This document shows positions 1 to 6,998 of a stretch of 32,451 nt of DNA, piece by piece. Origin of the DNA: Oscillospiraceae bacterium (GTDB taxonomy: Bacteria > Bacillota > Clostridia > Oscillospirales > Oscillospiraceae); the NCBI GenBank assembly GCA_022795735.1, contig JAAWHG010000029.1, forward strand, positions 1 to 32,451. Direction: 5' to 3'. The notes under the pieces were generated by a model that searched no databases, was not told the DNA's origin, and saw only the letters and a program-made list of their open reading frames with translations. The position numbers and the translations under genes were made by a program. The first letter of the stretch is position 1. The number at the start of each line of letters is the position of its first letter.

Positions 1-5
1 TCCTC

Positions 6-26
6 GGGAATCCACAAAGGATTCCC
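6..26 (+). terminator. Weak terminator-like hairpin at left edge
   Basis: GGGAATCC (6-13) and GGATTCCC (19-26) form a perfect 8-bp stem with a 5-nt loop. Only a short CTTTT run follows, 6 nt later. It could end a plus-strand gene lying left of the window. The rest of 1-247 holds no gene that I can support, only this hairpin and the one at 146-184. Confidence 0.3.
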
Positions 27-145
27 TGCGGCTTTTGTGCCATCCGCCGAAAAAATTCGCCGCCCCGGCATCCAAAACGATTTCTCAAACAAGGCCTAGC
101 TCCGTCGATCATTTTCTGGGACAAAGTATAGCCCCCGAACGCAAA

Positions 146-184
146 GAAACAGGTCGCAATCCCCGGCGGGGCGCGGCCTGTTTC
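146..184 (-). terminator. Terminator of the rarA-DUF951 unit
   Basis: GAAACAGG (146-153) pairs with CCTGTTTC (177-184). The stem continues inwards through CGC/GCG and CCCC/GGGG. Read on the minus strand, the downstream arm runs into CTTTG, so the U-tract is short. It lies about 60 bp beyond the DUF951 stop codon, where a terminator is expected. Confidence 0.6.
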
Positions 185-247
185 TCGTCCAAATATTTTA
201 TTTTCACCTTGTAATGGCGGTTCCGTCCGTGGTTTGGACGGCAGCCG

Positions 248-442
248 TCAGATTTTTTCGTCGCTTCCGCGCAAGATCTCGCGAATATTTTTTTCAGCTC
301 TGCTCCGGGGCAGCAGCACCTCGTGGCCGCAGCCCAAACAGCGGAGCCGGAAGTCCATTCCCGTTCGCAGCACCAGCCACCGCTTGTCCCCGCAGGGATG
401 GGGCCGCTTCATCACCAGAATATCATTCAGCCGGACGTCCAT
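248..442 (-). CDS. DUF951 family protein
   Basis: A 64-residue protein that matches the small DUF951 family of Bacillota from memory: a start of the type MDVRLNDI, then the KRPHPCG block, the GMDFRL block, a CLGCGHEV zinc-knuckle-like CxxC, and a final LPR..EKNI. The family has no established function; the paired cysteines suggest metal or nucleic-acid binding, which is inference. I chose the ATG at 442 because GGGGAAGGAG lies 8 nt upstream and the family begins at this methionine; an ATG at 475 would run inside rarA. The start lies 5 nt after the rarA stop, so the two are almost certainly cotranscribed and the ribosome binding site lies over the end of rarA. Confidence 0.85.
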   Translation of the reverse strand: MDVRLNDILVMKRPHPCGDKRWLVLRTGMDFRLRCLGCGHEVLLPRSRAEKNIREILRGSDEKI

Positions 443-447
443 ACCCT

Positions 448-1713
448 CTACTCCTTCCCCTTGATGCCGTCCCAATACTGTTTCGCCGCCTGTTCCAGCT
501 TGTTGGGACCGTATTCATAATACCGCGTACCGAGCAGCTCGTCGGGCAGGTATTGCTGCCTAACATAGTGATGGGGGAAGTTGTGGGGGTACAGATATCC
601 CTGTTCCCGCTCAAAGCCGGTCCCGTCGGCGTGGACATTTTGCAGATGGCGCGGAAAGCTGCGGGCCGTCCCCTTGCGGACGTCGGCCATGGCGGCGTCA
701 ATGGCGGCGCAGGCGCTGTTGGACTTGGGGGCGGTGGCGAGCAGAATCACCGCCTCAGCCAGAGGCAATTTGGCCTCGGGCAGACCCAATTGCAGCGCGC
801 TGTCGCAGCAAGCCTTGACGATGGCCGCCGCCTGGGGATAGGCCAGTCCAATGTCCTCACTGGCCGAGCAGAGAATGCGCCGTATGGCCGTTATCAAATC
901 GCCCGCCACCAACAGCCGCGCCAGGTAATGGAGCGCGGCGTCGGGGTCGGAGCCGCGCATCGACTTCATGAGTGCGGAAGCGGCGTCGAAGTGCTCATCC
1001 CCCTCCCGGTCATAGCGCATCGCCGAGCGCTGGGTCACCGCCTTTGCGTCGGCCAAGGTCAGCCGGACCGTCTCCCCGTCGGGAATTGCCGCAGAAAAGA
1101 GCAGCTCCACCGCGTTCAGCGCCTTACGCAGGTCCCCGCCGCACGAGACGGCGATGTGGCGGAACGCCCCGTCCCCCGCCTCGCAGCGCAGGCCGTCCCG
1201 TTTCTCCAAATGGGCGGCGGCCCGCTCCACCGCCCGGACCGCGGCTTCGGAGGAGATGGGCTTGAACTCGAAGACGGTGGCCCGGCTGAGGATGGCGTTA
1301 TAAATATAGAAATAGGGATTTTCGGTGGTCGAGGCGATCAGGGTAATGTTGCCGTTTTCGATGTGCTCCAAAAGGGACTGCTGCTGCTTTTTATTGAAGT
1401 ACTGAATCTCGTCCAGATAGAGCAGCACGCCGTTGGGGGCCATCATGGTTCCCAACTGGGCCACCACGTCCTTGATATCCTGGGTGGTGGCGGTGGTCGC
1501 GTTGAGCCTGCACAGCTTCCGCCGGGTGCGGCGGGCAATGATGTTGGCAACTGTCGTCTTACCCGATCCGGAAGGACCGTAGAAAATCAGATTGGGAATG
1601 CGTTCCGATTCGACAATCCGCCGGAGCAGGCCGCCCTCGCCCAGGATATGCTCCTGTCCGAATACTTCATCTAATGATTGAGGCCGCAGCTCATCGGCCA
1701 GAGGTCTGTCCAT
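448..1713 (-). CDS. rarA: Replication-associated recombination protein A (RarA/MgsA AAA+ ATPase)
   Basis: A 421-residue AAA+ ATPase of the RarA/MgsA/WRNIP1 family, which acts at stalled replication forks and is related to clamp-loader subunits. It begins with the family block RPLADELRPQSLDEV, has a Walker A GPSGSGKT (about 46-53), a Walker B LLYLDE (about 97-102) and a sensor-1 STTENP stretch, followed by the C-terminal helical tetramerisation region with the PHNFPHHYV motif near the end. The start at 1713 was preferred over an ATG at 1785 because GGAAGGAGGGGAGG lies just upstream and the extra 24 residues are not family-like. It is the first gene of a two-gene minus-strand unit with the DUF951 gene. 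Confidence 0.95.
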   Translation of the reverse strand: MDRPLADELRPQSLDEVFGQEHILGEGGLLRRIVESERIPNLIFYGPSGSGKTTVANIIARRTRRKLCRLNATTATTQDIKDVVAQLGTMMAPNGVLLYLDEIQYFNKKQQQSLLEHIENGNITLIASTTENPYFYIYNAILSRATVFEFKPISSEAAVRAVERAAAHLEKRDGLRCEAGDGAFRHIAVSCGGDLRKALNAVELLFSAAIPDGETVRLTLADAKAVTQRSAMRYDREGDEHFDAASALMKSMRGSDPDAALHYLARLLVAGDLITAIRRILCSASEDIGLAYPQAAAIVKACCDSALQLGLPEAKLPLAEAVILLATAPKSNSACAAIDAAMADVRKGTARSFPRHLQNVHADGTGFEREQGYLYPHNFPHHYVRQQYLPDELLGTRYYEYGPNKLEQAAKQYWDGIKGKE

Positions 1714-2140
1714 GGTCCTCCCCTCCTTCCGGCATATTATAACCGAACAGACGCAAAAAGGCAACGGCCTTGCGAAACACGTCATTCACCAGAGGGCATT
1801 ACCAAGCATTCAGCTCGAAGTCCTGATATCTGCTTTTCGCTATCGTAATTTTTTTAATGGTTGTGACGCTTAATGCCTTTCGTCTAAATCAAGACTATTT
1901 TAATAAACTCGCTTAACTTTCGCCGAAATGTGTCGATAGCAAATATGAAGAGAAGGAGGTTTTAACATATGGTTTATTTAAACCGCAAATAAATCCCAGT
2001 CCAACAAGATGGCCCCCATAAAACAAAATTTGAGGTCCACCGTTTGTTTAGAGACCTTTTGAAGCATCTGATTTTCGTCCAAAAGGCCTCAAGGCAAAAT
2101 GATTTACATCAGATTTTATGGAGAAAAGAAGGAACGTTAC
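1714..2140. other. 427-bp gap between rarA and the chemoreceptor gene
   Basis: AT-richer than its surroundings and divergently flanked by rarA (minus) and the chemoreceptor gene (plus), so it should hold both promoters. I see no convincing pair of promoter hexamers for the plus gene; TTGTGA at 1861-1866 is a possible -35 box without a good -10. GCTATCG and CGATAGC recur as a dispersed inverted pair near 1840 and 1933. The one clear element is the short ORF at 1969-1992 listed separately. Confidence 0.5.
1969..1992 (+). CDS. Possible 7-codon leader ORF with strong RBS
   Basis: ATG at 1969 is preceded by AAGGAGGT (1953-1960) at an 8-nt spacing, a better ribosome binding site than that of the following receptor gene. 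The ORF encodes MVYLNRK and stops at 1990-1992, about 150 nt before the receptor start. It may be a leader peptide, the decayed start of a lost gene, or chance. The peptide has no recognisable attenuation pattern such as a run of one amino acid. Confidence 0.35.
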   Translation: MVYLNRK

Positions 2141-3823
2141 ATGAAAAATCTAAACATATCCTTAAAGCTTCTAATTGGCTTCGGCGTGATTCTGATTATG
2201 TTCATCATCAGCATCGTATTTGGCGCGTTAAGCCTCAGCTCGATTGCCCAGAATTTAAATCAGTTCTACAACAAGCCGTTTGTCAACGTCAAGGAAGTTC
2301 TCAAGGCCGACCGAGAAAGCGAAGCGGCGGCAAAATATATGCTGCGCGCATGCTTAGAAACCGACCCCGCCGCAACCGACGAAATGCTCAGGCTGGCAGA
2401 GGCGAGGCTGAACCTCATGGACGAGAACGCGAACATCCTCCTGGAAAATTACAGCGGTGACAAAAGCGACATCACCAAGCTGCAAAGCCAGGTGGATAGT
2501 CTCAAAGCGGTCATGAACGAATATGCGGTTTTCTGCCGGGCTAACGATGTGGAGGGCGCCTATGCGCTCTATACCGCGCAGGTTGCCGGCTTGCTGACCG
2601 ATATTACGGATTCTGTAAACAACATTATCTCCCAGGCAGACAGCTTTGCGGCCACCTCGTATGAGAGCGGCATGGCAGCCAGCACAACAACAACGGTCAT
2701 TATGATTGTAATCGGCGTTGCTGCCATTCTGATTGGCATTGGTCTGGCCCTCTATATCACCAAGTCGATCACATCGACGATCTTCCAACTCGAAAAGGCG
2801 GCCCGAAAGATGAGCGAGGGAGAGTTTGACGTGGACATCAGCTACCATTCCAAGGATGAGTTGGGAAAATTGTCCGAATCCATGCGTTCCACGCTTGAGA
2901 CTTTAAAGGTTGTAATCCGGGACACCAGCAATATGCTTGGCGAGATGGCTGCCGGCAATCTGACCATCCATTCCAATGCGGAGGAGAGCTATAAGGGCGA
3001 ACTGATGCCGATTCTGACTGCTATCCGCAAAATGCGGGACGACCTGGATCATACCATGGGGAACATTTTCCTCGTTGCCGACCAGGTAGGCGCGGGGAGC
3101 GATCAGGTATCCAACGGCGCGCAGGCCCTGGCCCAGGGCGCCACCGAGCAGGCATCCTCCGTACAGGAGCTGGCCGCGACCATCAACGATGTCAGCCATC
3201 AGGCGGAATCCACGGCGGATCACGCCAAAACGGCGATGGAAGAGAATTTGCAATCCCATACCCAGATTCAGGTTTGCTCCCAGCATATGGACAACCTGAT
3301 GCGCTCCATGGAAAACATTGAGTCGAAATCCCAGGAGATCAGCAAGGTAATCAAATCCATAGAAGACATCGCGTTCCAGACCAATATTCTGGCTCTGAAC
3401 GCCGCGGTAGAGGCGGCCCGGGCAGGTTCCGCCGGCAAGGGTTTCGCGGTGGTGGCCGATGAAGTCCGCAATCTGGCCGGCAAGTCGGCGGAAGCGGCGA
3501 AGAACACCGCCTCCCTGATCGAAGACACAATATCGGCCATCAGCGAGGGGGCCAGTTCCTCCCAGGAGACCAGCCGTTCCCTTGAAATGGTGGTGGAGAG
3601 TGCGCAGAAGGTTCTCAAGATTGTGGAAATTATATCCACAGCGGCCAAGGAAGAAGCCAATTCGGTGAACCAAATCAGCGTGGCAATTGACCAGATTTCC
3701 AGCGTGGTGCAAACCAACTCGGCCACATCCGAGGAATCCGCTGCGGCCAGCGAAGAGCTGTCCGCCCAGGCGCAAACCTTGAAGGAACTGATTTCTGTAT
3801 TTACATTGAGCAAGGCCGGCTGA
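2141..3823 (+). CDS. Methyl-accepting chemotaxis protein
   Basis: A 560-residue transmembrane chemoreceptor. TM1 lies at about residues 8-31, a mostly helical extracytoplasmic sensor of about 150 residues follows (four-helix-bundle type), TM2 is at about 183-207, then a HAMP domain and a long cytoplasmic coiled coil. The signalling tip (about 408-450) carries the invariant core [19 protein letters not shown], which contacts CheA and CheW. There is no C-terminal NWETF-like pentapeptide. The start was placed at MKNLNIS (2141) because AGAAGGA lies upstream and TM1 then begins normally; the ATG at 2099 lacks a site. No chemotaxis genes are nearby, so this is an orphan receptor. Its ligand cannot be read from the sequence. 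Confidence 0.93.
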   Translation: MKNLNISLKLLIGFGVILIMFIISIVFGALSLSSIAQNLNQFYNKPFVNVKEVLKADRESEAAAKYMLRACLETDPAATDEMLRLAEARLNLMDENANILLENYSGDKSDITKLQSQVDSLKAVMNEYAVFCRANDVEGAYALYTAQVAGLLTDITDSVNNIISQADSFAATSYESGMAASTTTTVIMIVIGVAAILIGIGLALYITKSITSTIFQLEKAARKMSEGEFDVDISYHSKDELGKLSESMRSTLETLKVVIRDTSNMLGEMAAGNLTIHSNAEESYKGELMPILTAIRKMRDDLDHTMGNIFLVADQVGAGSDQVSNGAQALAQGATEQASSVQELAATINDVSHQAESTADHAKTAMEENLQSHTQIQVCSQHMDNLMRSMENIESKSQEISKVIKSIEDIAFQTNILALNAAVEAARAGSAGKGFAVVADEVRNLAGKSAEAAKNTASLIEDTISAISEGASSSQETSRSLEMVVESAQKVLKIVEIISTAAKEEANSVNQISVAIDQISSVVQTNSATSEESAAASEELSAQAQTLKELISVFTLSKAG

Positions 3824-3919
3824 GGCGTATGACGGGACGGGGAACCGGATAGGCCAACGGCGATCAATTCCAATCCCCCCCGTCCTCTCAGGATAATCAA
3901 GAAACATGATTCCAAAACG

Positions 3920-3965
3920 AACAACGCTATTTGCCCTCACACGGACAAATAGCGTTGTTTTATAT
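3920..3965 (+). terminator. Terminator of the chemoreceptor gene
   Basis: AACAACGCTATTTG (3920-3933) and CAAATAGCGTTGTT (3945-3958) form a perfect 14-bp stem with an 11-nt loop. The downstream arm ends in a T-rich stretch (TTTTATATATCTTT). Confidence 0.85.
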
Positions 3966-4142
3966 ATCTTTATGTCAGAAAAGTGGAACGAAAAAACAAG
4001 TATGCCCGCGCGCACAGCGGAATAATTTGGTCACATAATGGACACCCCGCTTAACGCCTTCCACCGGCGCCGAGGCAAGACGGTCCATCAAAATCTGTTT
4101 CCCTAAAACATAAATTTTACGCTTTTCTCCGACCTGGAAACG

Positions 4143-4151
4143 TGCTATAAT
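4143..4151 (+). promoter_or_regulatory. Extended -10 promoter of nth
   Basis: TATAAT at 4146-4151 is preceded by TGC, giving an extended -10 element. The -35 region (TTTTCT, 4123-4128, 17-bp spacing) is weak, as extended -10 promoters allow. It lies 25 nt before the nth start. Confidence 0.6.
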
Positions 4152-4175
4152 GTCGAAAAAAGGGAGGCGTTTCAA

Positions 4176-4808
4176 ATGGACAGGAAAGAGCGGGCCCTCG
4201 CCGCCGTGGCGGCGTTAAAGGAAGCTTACCCGGACGCGGTGTGCGCGCTGCAATATAAAAAGGATTACGAGCTGATGATATCGGTACGCCTGTCGGCCCA
4301 GTGCACCGACGCGCGGGTCAATCAAGTGACGCCGGCTCTTTTTGAGCGTTTCCCAACGCTGGAAAGCTTTGCGGAGGCCGACGTGGCCGAGGTGGAGGAA
4401 TACGTCAAAAGCTGCGGCTTCTACCGCCATAAGGCACGGGACATTGTACTCGCCTGCCAAATGCTCCGCGACGTCTACGGCGGCGTGGTGCCCGACACCA
4501 TGGACGCCCTCTTGAAGCTCCCCGGCGTGGGGCGCAAAACCGCCAACCTTCTGCTGGGTGACATTTATCATAAACCGGCCGTAGTCTGCGACACCCACTG
4601 CATCCGCATCACCAACAAGCTGGGCCTCGCCAAGGGCAAGGAGCCGGAAAAGGTAGAGCGGCAGCTCTGGGAAATCCTCCCCCCGGAGGAGAGTTCCGAC
4701 TTCTGCCATCGGATCGTGCTGCACGGGCGGGCCGTCTGCACGGCGCGGGCGCCAAAGTGCGCCAATTGCTGTCTGGCGGGCTTTTGCGAGAGTTTTACGG
4801 GGGTATAG
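4176..4808 (+). CDS. nth: Endonuclease III (DNA glycosylase/AP lyase)
   Basis: A 210-residue base-excision-repair enzyme that removes oxidised pyrimidines and cleaves the abasic site. The helix-hairpin-helix LPGVGRKTA carries the catalytic lysine (K121), and the VCDTHCIR segment carries the catalytic aspartate (D139). The C-terminus has the [4Fe-4S] ligand pattern C-x6-C-x2-C-x5-C, intact. Length is normal for the family (about 210). AGGGAGG sits 9 nt before the ATG. It is a single gene behind its own promoter; the 158-bp gap to the next gene shows no clear terminator. Confidence 0.97.
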   Translation: MDRKERALAAVAALKEAYPDAVCALQYKKDYELMISVRLSAQCTDARVNQVTPALFERFPTLESFAEADVAEVEEYVKSCGFYRHKARDIVLACQMLRDVYGGVVPDTMDALLKLPGVGRKTANLLLGDIYHKPAVVCDTHCIRITNKLGLAKGKEPEKVERQLWEILPPEESSDFCHRIVLHGRAVCTARAPKCANCCLAGFCESFTGV

Positions 4809-4966
4809 CCGTTAAGATTGGCATGACTGTCAGCCGCCTGCCCGGAGAAATCCCGCATCCTTCCGCCCCTCTTGCAGGCCAAATTGGAGCAGATGCTGGG
4901 CGCGTTTCAGTCCGTCCGGCAGAACAATACATATTTCTTATAATCAAAACGAGGGAGTGAAAAAAG

Positions 4967-5497
4967 ATGAAAATCTCAATCGTCTACGCAAGCCAGACCG
5001 GAAACACCGAAGCCGCCGCCGAATCCATTCAAGACGGCATCTTGGCCAGGTATTCCTTTCTGCAAGTCCGCACAATGAACGTTCGGGACAATGAGGTAGA
5101 CATCCCCTTCCTGGAGCAAAGCGACGCGGTTATTTTTGGCGCGCCCGTGTACTTCACCAGCATGAGCTGGGAGCTGAAGAAATGGTTTGACCAAAGCTTT
5201 CGCATCCGTTTAAACGGCAAGCTGGGCGCTGCCTTTGTGACCGCCCAATCCCCTACGGGCGGAACCGACACCGCGATCATGGAAATCCTGCGGCATATGC
5301 TGGCAAAAGGAATGTATGTTTTTTCGGGTATGGGGCACAATCCGAAATATAAATTCCAAATTGGCGCAATCGGCCTGCCGGACGGGACCGCGCAGTCTAC
5401 CGAGCTGTTTGAGACGTTTGGCGGATGCGTGGCGGACGCGGCGGTCAGTCTGTTCGGGCAAATGAACCCCGCCGCCAACCGGCCATCTAGGCAATAA
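4967..5497 (+). CDS. Flavodoxin-like FMN protein / NAD(P)H-quinone reductase-like
   Basis: A 176-residue flavodoxin-fold protein. The N-terminal YASQTGNTEAAA is the FMN phosphate-binding loop, FGAPVYFTSMSW matches the second flavin loop, and the AQSPTGGT segment matches the third. This pattern fits the WrbA/NADPH-dependent FMN reductase group rather than small electron-transfer flavodoxins. Substrate and partner are unknown. GAGGGAG lies 9 nt before the ATG. A perfect TATAAT at 4939-4944 has no recognisable -35 box and would leave a leader of only about 16 nt. The stop codon touches the hairpin that terminates the opposing tRNA gene. Confidence 0.85.
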   Translation: MKISIVYASQTGNTEAAAESIQDGILARYSFLQVRTMNVRDNEVDIPFLEQSDAVIFGAPVYFTSMSWELKKWFDQSFRIRLNGKLGAAFVTAQSPTGGTDTAIMEILRHMLAKGMYVFSGMGHNPKYKFQIGAIGLPDGTAQSTELFETFGGCVADAAVSLFGQMNPAANRPSRQ

Positions 5498-5525
5498 AAA
5501 AGGCGCGCCGATTGGCGCACCTTTT
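5496..5525 (-). terminator. Terminator of tRNA-Val, shared with the flavodoxin gene
   Basis: GGCGCGCC (5502-5509) faces GGCGCACC (5514-5521). In minus-strand RNA the odd pair is a G-U wobble, and a run of six T follows, so the element is optimal for the tRNA. In plus-strand RNA the same position is a C-A mismatch followed by TTTT, so it can serve the flavodoxin gene less well. Confidence 0.8.
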
Positions 5526-5529
5526 ATTC

Positions 5530-5605
5530 TGGTGGACGATAACGGACTCGAACCGCTGACCCTTCGCACGTCAAGCGAATGCTCTACCAGCTGAGCTAAT
5601 CGTCC
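5530..5605 (-). tRNA. tRNA-Val (anticodon GAC)
   Basis: A complete cloverleaf of 76 nt with the CCA encoded. The acceptor stem GGACGAT (5605-5599) pairs with ATCGTCC, the D arm contains AGCTCAGCTGGTAGAGC, and the T arm contains GGTTCGAGTCC. The anticodon stem TTCGC/GCGAA encloses the loop TTGACGT, giving anticodon GAC at 5572-5570, which reads valine GUC (and GUU). It is a single tRNA gene, not part of a cluster. Confidence 0.96.
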
Positions 5606-5618
5606 AGCAACATGGCCC

Positions 5619-5647
5619 ATTATAAAAGCTTTTCTCCCATTTGTCAA
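5619..5647 (-). promoter_or_regulatory. Consensus sigma-A promoter of tRNA-Val
   Basis: On the minus strand TTGACA (5647-5642) and TATAAT (5624-5619) are both perfect and separated by exactly 17 bp. The mature tRNA begins 14 nt after the -10 box. Confidence 0.92.
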
Positions 5648-5684
5648 GCTCTTTTTTTAAAAATCTGCCGGAACCGTCCGCCTC

Positions 5685-5726
5685 GCAAAAACGGGCCAAG
5701 CCCGGAGGTCTCGCCCCCGGGCCCGG
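5685..5726 (-). terminator. Possible terminator of the Cys-cluster protein gene
   Basis: On the minus strand GCCCGG and CCGGGC form a GC-rich hairpin, followed by TTGGCCCG and then a T run. The geometry is loose, but it lies just after the stop codon. Confidence 0.4.
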
Positions 5727-5733
5727 CTGCGCG

Positions 5734-6303
5734 TCAGCCGACGCGGTGGATGGTCACATTCAGCAACTGATAATTCGTATCCTGCTGTCCGGGATTGTAA
5801 AAGCCGATGTTGTTCTGCTCATTGTTCAGCGACACAACAAAGGTCGACGACAGGGTGGTGCTGCCCTCGGCGCGGATGGTGGCAAAGCTGCCGCCCCGCG
5901 TGAAGTTCTCCCGGTTCAGCCACGGGGCGATGCCCAACGTCACCGTACAGGCCGGATCGTTCATCGGGCAGCCCGCGTTGAGCGCCGAGGCGTTGACGCT
6001 ATAGGAGATCATATAGCGTCCTCGTGGCAGCCTGATTGCCTGCTGCGGCGTCGCGTCGCCGGCGGGAGAATACTGGGTCAGAAGCAATTGCGAGCCCGCC
6101 GGGACGTTCTGGGTCGCCTGGCCAAAGTACAGCACCGCGTCCGACTCGCAGCAGGAGCAGCTGCACGCCGGGGTCTCGGTGCCCTGGGCAATGTTGATGG
6201 GGACGGCGTCAGCCGTCTGCTGAAGGTTGCTTTGGCCGAAAACCGCCCGGACGCCGCCGGTTCCGTTCGCGCCGTAAGGGGTTGTTTGTACAGGATGCGT
6301 CAT
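5734..6303 (-). CDS. Unrecognised Cys-cluster protein, possibly spore surface (BclA C-terminal/C1q-like fold)
   Basis: A 189-residue protein whose family I do not recognise with certainty. It has no signal peptide or membrane segment. The first 45 residues are low in complexity and rich in Gln, Thr and Gly. A cluster of four cysteines (ACSCSCC, about 46-52) follows. Residues 55-189 look like an all-beta domain: alternating hydrophobic strands, a central [11 protein letters not shown] segment, Asn- and Gln-rich turns, and a closing strand ending IHRVG. Such jelly-roll tails occur at the C-terminus of BclA-like exosporium proteins in spore formers; the resemblance is by pattern only. No collagen repeat is present. 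AAAGGAGG stands 9 nt before the ATG. It is transcribed alone, divergent from rpsO. Confidence 0.7.
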   Translation of the reverse strand: MTHPVQTTPYGANGTGGVRAVFGQSNLQQTADAVPINIAQGTETPACSCSCCESDAVLYFGQATQNVPAGSQLLLTQYSPAGDATPQQAIRLPRGRYMISYSVNASALNAGCPMNDPACTVTLGIAPWLNRENFTRGGSFATIRAEGSTTLSSTFVVSLNNEQNNIGFYNPGQQDTNYQLLNVTIHRVG

Positions 6304-6365
6304 TTTCGCATTCCTCCTTTCGGCTCATCCTATGCTGGGCGGAGTCTCACGGTTCATACCGGCCC

Positions 6366-6389
6366 AAAATAACCGGACACGGTTATTTT
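6366..6389. repeat. Perfect 10-bp inverted repeat in the divergent intergenic region
   Basis: AAAATAACCG (6366-6375) and CGGTTATTTT (6380-6389) are exact inverse complements around a 4-bp centre. The element lies 63 bp before the start of the Cys-cluster gene and 26 bp upstream of the rpsO -35 box. It could be an operator for either gene, or a hairpin in the leader of the minus gene. Confidence 0.6.
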
Positions 6390-6414
6390 CCGGCCCCTTT
6401 TCCGCAAATTATCC

Positions 6415-6443
6415 TTTACTTTTGCGCCGGACTGTGCTATTTT
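6415..6443 (+). promoter_or_regulatory. Promoter of rpsO
   Basis: TTTACT (6415-6420), 17 bp, then TATTTT (6438-6443) preceded by TGC as an extended -10. The implied leader to rpsO is about 125 nt. Confidence 0.6.
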
Positions 6444-6574
6444 ATACAAGCTGGCATCAGGCCGGCACGCCCCCTGCCTCGGTTCCGGGGTTGCGCCGCT
6501 TTTTAAGAGGGCACTCTACCGGCCCGTTACTTAGGGAGGCGGGCGAACTATTTTGGAAAGGTGGAAAACCAAAC

Positions 6575-6841
6575 ATGATTCAGAAAGACGTCAAGGCCAA
6601 AGTGATTGCCGACAACGCGACCCATGAGGGCGACACCGGCTCCCCCGAGGTCCAGATCGCCATCCTCACCGCCCGCATCAACGAGCTCACCGAGCACCTG
6701 CGCATCCACAAGCACGACAACCACAGCCGCCGCGGGCTGCTGATGATGGTCGGTAAGCGCCGCAACCTTCTCGACTACCTCGCCAAGAAGGACATCAACC
6801 GCTACCGCGCCATTATTGCCAAGCTGGGCATCCGTAAGTAA
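6575..6841 (+). CDS. rpsO: 30S ribosomal protein S15
   Basis: An 88-residue protein with the full S15 signature: [14 protein letters not shown] near the N-terminus, then [19 protein letters not shown] and the conserved C-terminal RNLLDYL and NRYRAII. It binds the central domain of 16S rRNA during 30S assembly. The start at 6575 gives the standard length and has GGAAAGGTGG upstream; a longer in-frame reading from 6332 is not S15-like. Its neighbour is pnp, the common bacterial pairing. Confidence 0.98.
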   Translation: MIQKDVKAKVIADNATHEGDTGSPEVQIAILTARINELTEHLRIHKHDNHSRRGLLMMVGKRRNLLDYLAKKDINRYRAIIAKLGIRK

Positions 6842-6849
6842 CGCAGCCG

Positions 6850-6870
6850 GGGCGGCCCACGCGGCCGCCC
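6850..6870 (+). terminator. GC-rich hairpin after rpsO
   Basis: GGCGGCC and GGCCGCC form a 7-bp stem around a short loop just after the rpsO stop. No real U-tract follows (CTTATG), so it is more likely a 3'-end stabiliser or a partial attenuator than a strong terminator. Confidence 0.4.
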
Positions 6871-6882
6871 TTATGAATACTT

Positions 6883-6960
6883 TGCGGGGATTATGGATTT
6901 AGCGTTTGAAGACGGTACCGTCCAGCACGGCGGCGGCTTCAAGTGCTAAATCTCCCCGCA
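6883..6960 (+). promoter_or_regulatory. Long RNA stem between rpsO and pnp
   Basis: TGCGGGGA (6883-6890) pairs with TCCCCGCA (6953-6960). After a 5-nt bulge, the 16-nt arm 6896-6911 pairs along its whole length with 6937-6952, with two adjacent G-U wobbles, giving about 24 bp. A small CCGT/ACGG hairpin (6918-6930) caps it. In several bacteria the pnp leader forms an RNase III-cut duplex used by PNPase to repress itself; the position fits, but the role here is inferred. Confidence 0.75.
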
Positions 6961-6998
6961 GGCGTCAAACCGTCTACGACACGAAAGGAGATTGACCT

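Larger units (their letters stand above)
3824..4175. other. Gap between the chemoreceptor gene and nth
   Basis: It contains the receptor terminator (3920-3965) and the extended -10 promoter of nth (4143-4151). I see nothing gene-like in the remainder, about 3966-4140. Confidence 0.5.

Noticed and set aside
214-1674. 486-codon plus-strand ORF
   Set aside because: Mirror frame of rarA; low-complexity Gly-rich translation.
4939-4944. TATAAT as promoter of the flavodoxin gene
   Set aside because: Perfect -10 but no -35 and no TGn extension, and the start would fall in the ribosome binding site; kept only as a note.
5210-5647. 145-codon minus-strand ORF running through the tRNA-Val gene
   Set aside because: Its middle part is the translated tRNA (the familiar LAQLVEH...SSPLSSTR artefact) and the rest is antisense to the flavodoxin gene.
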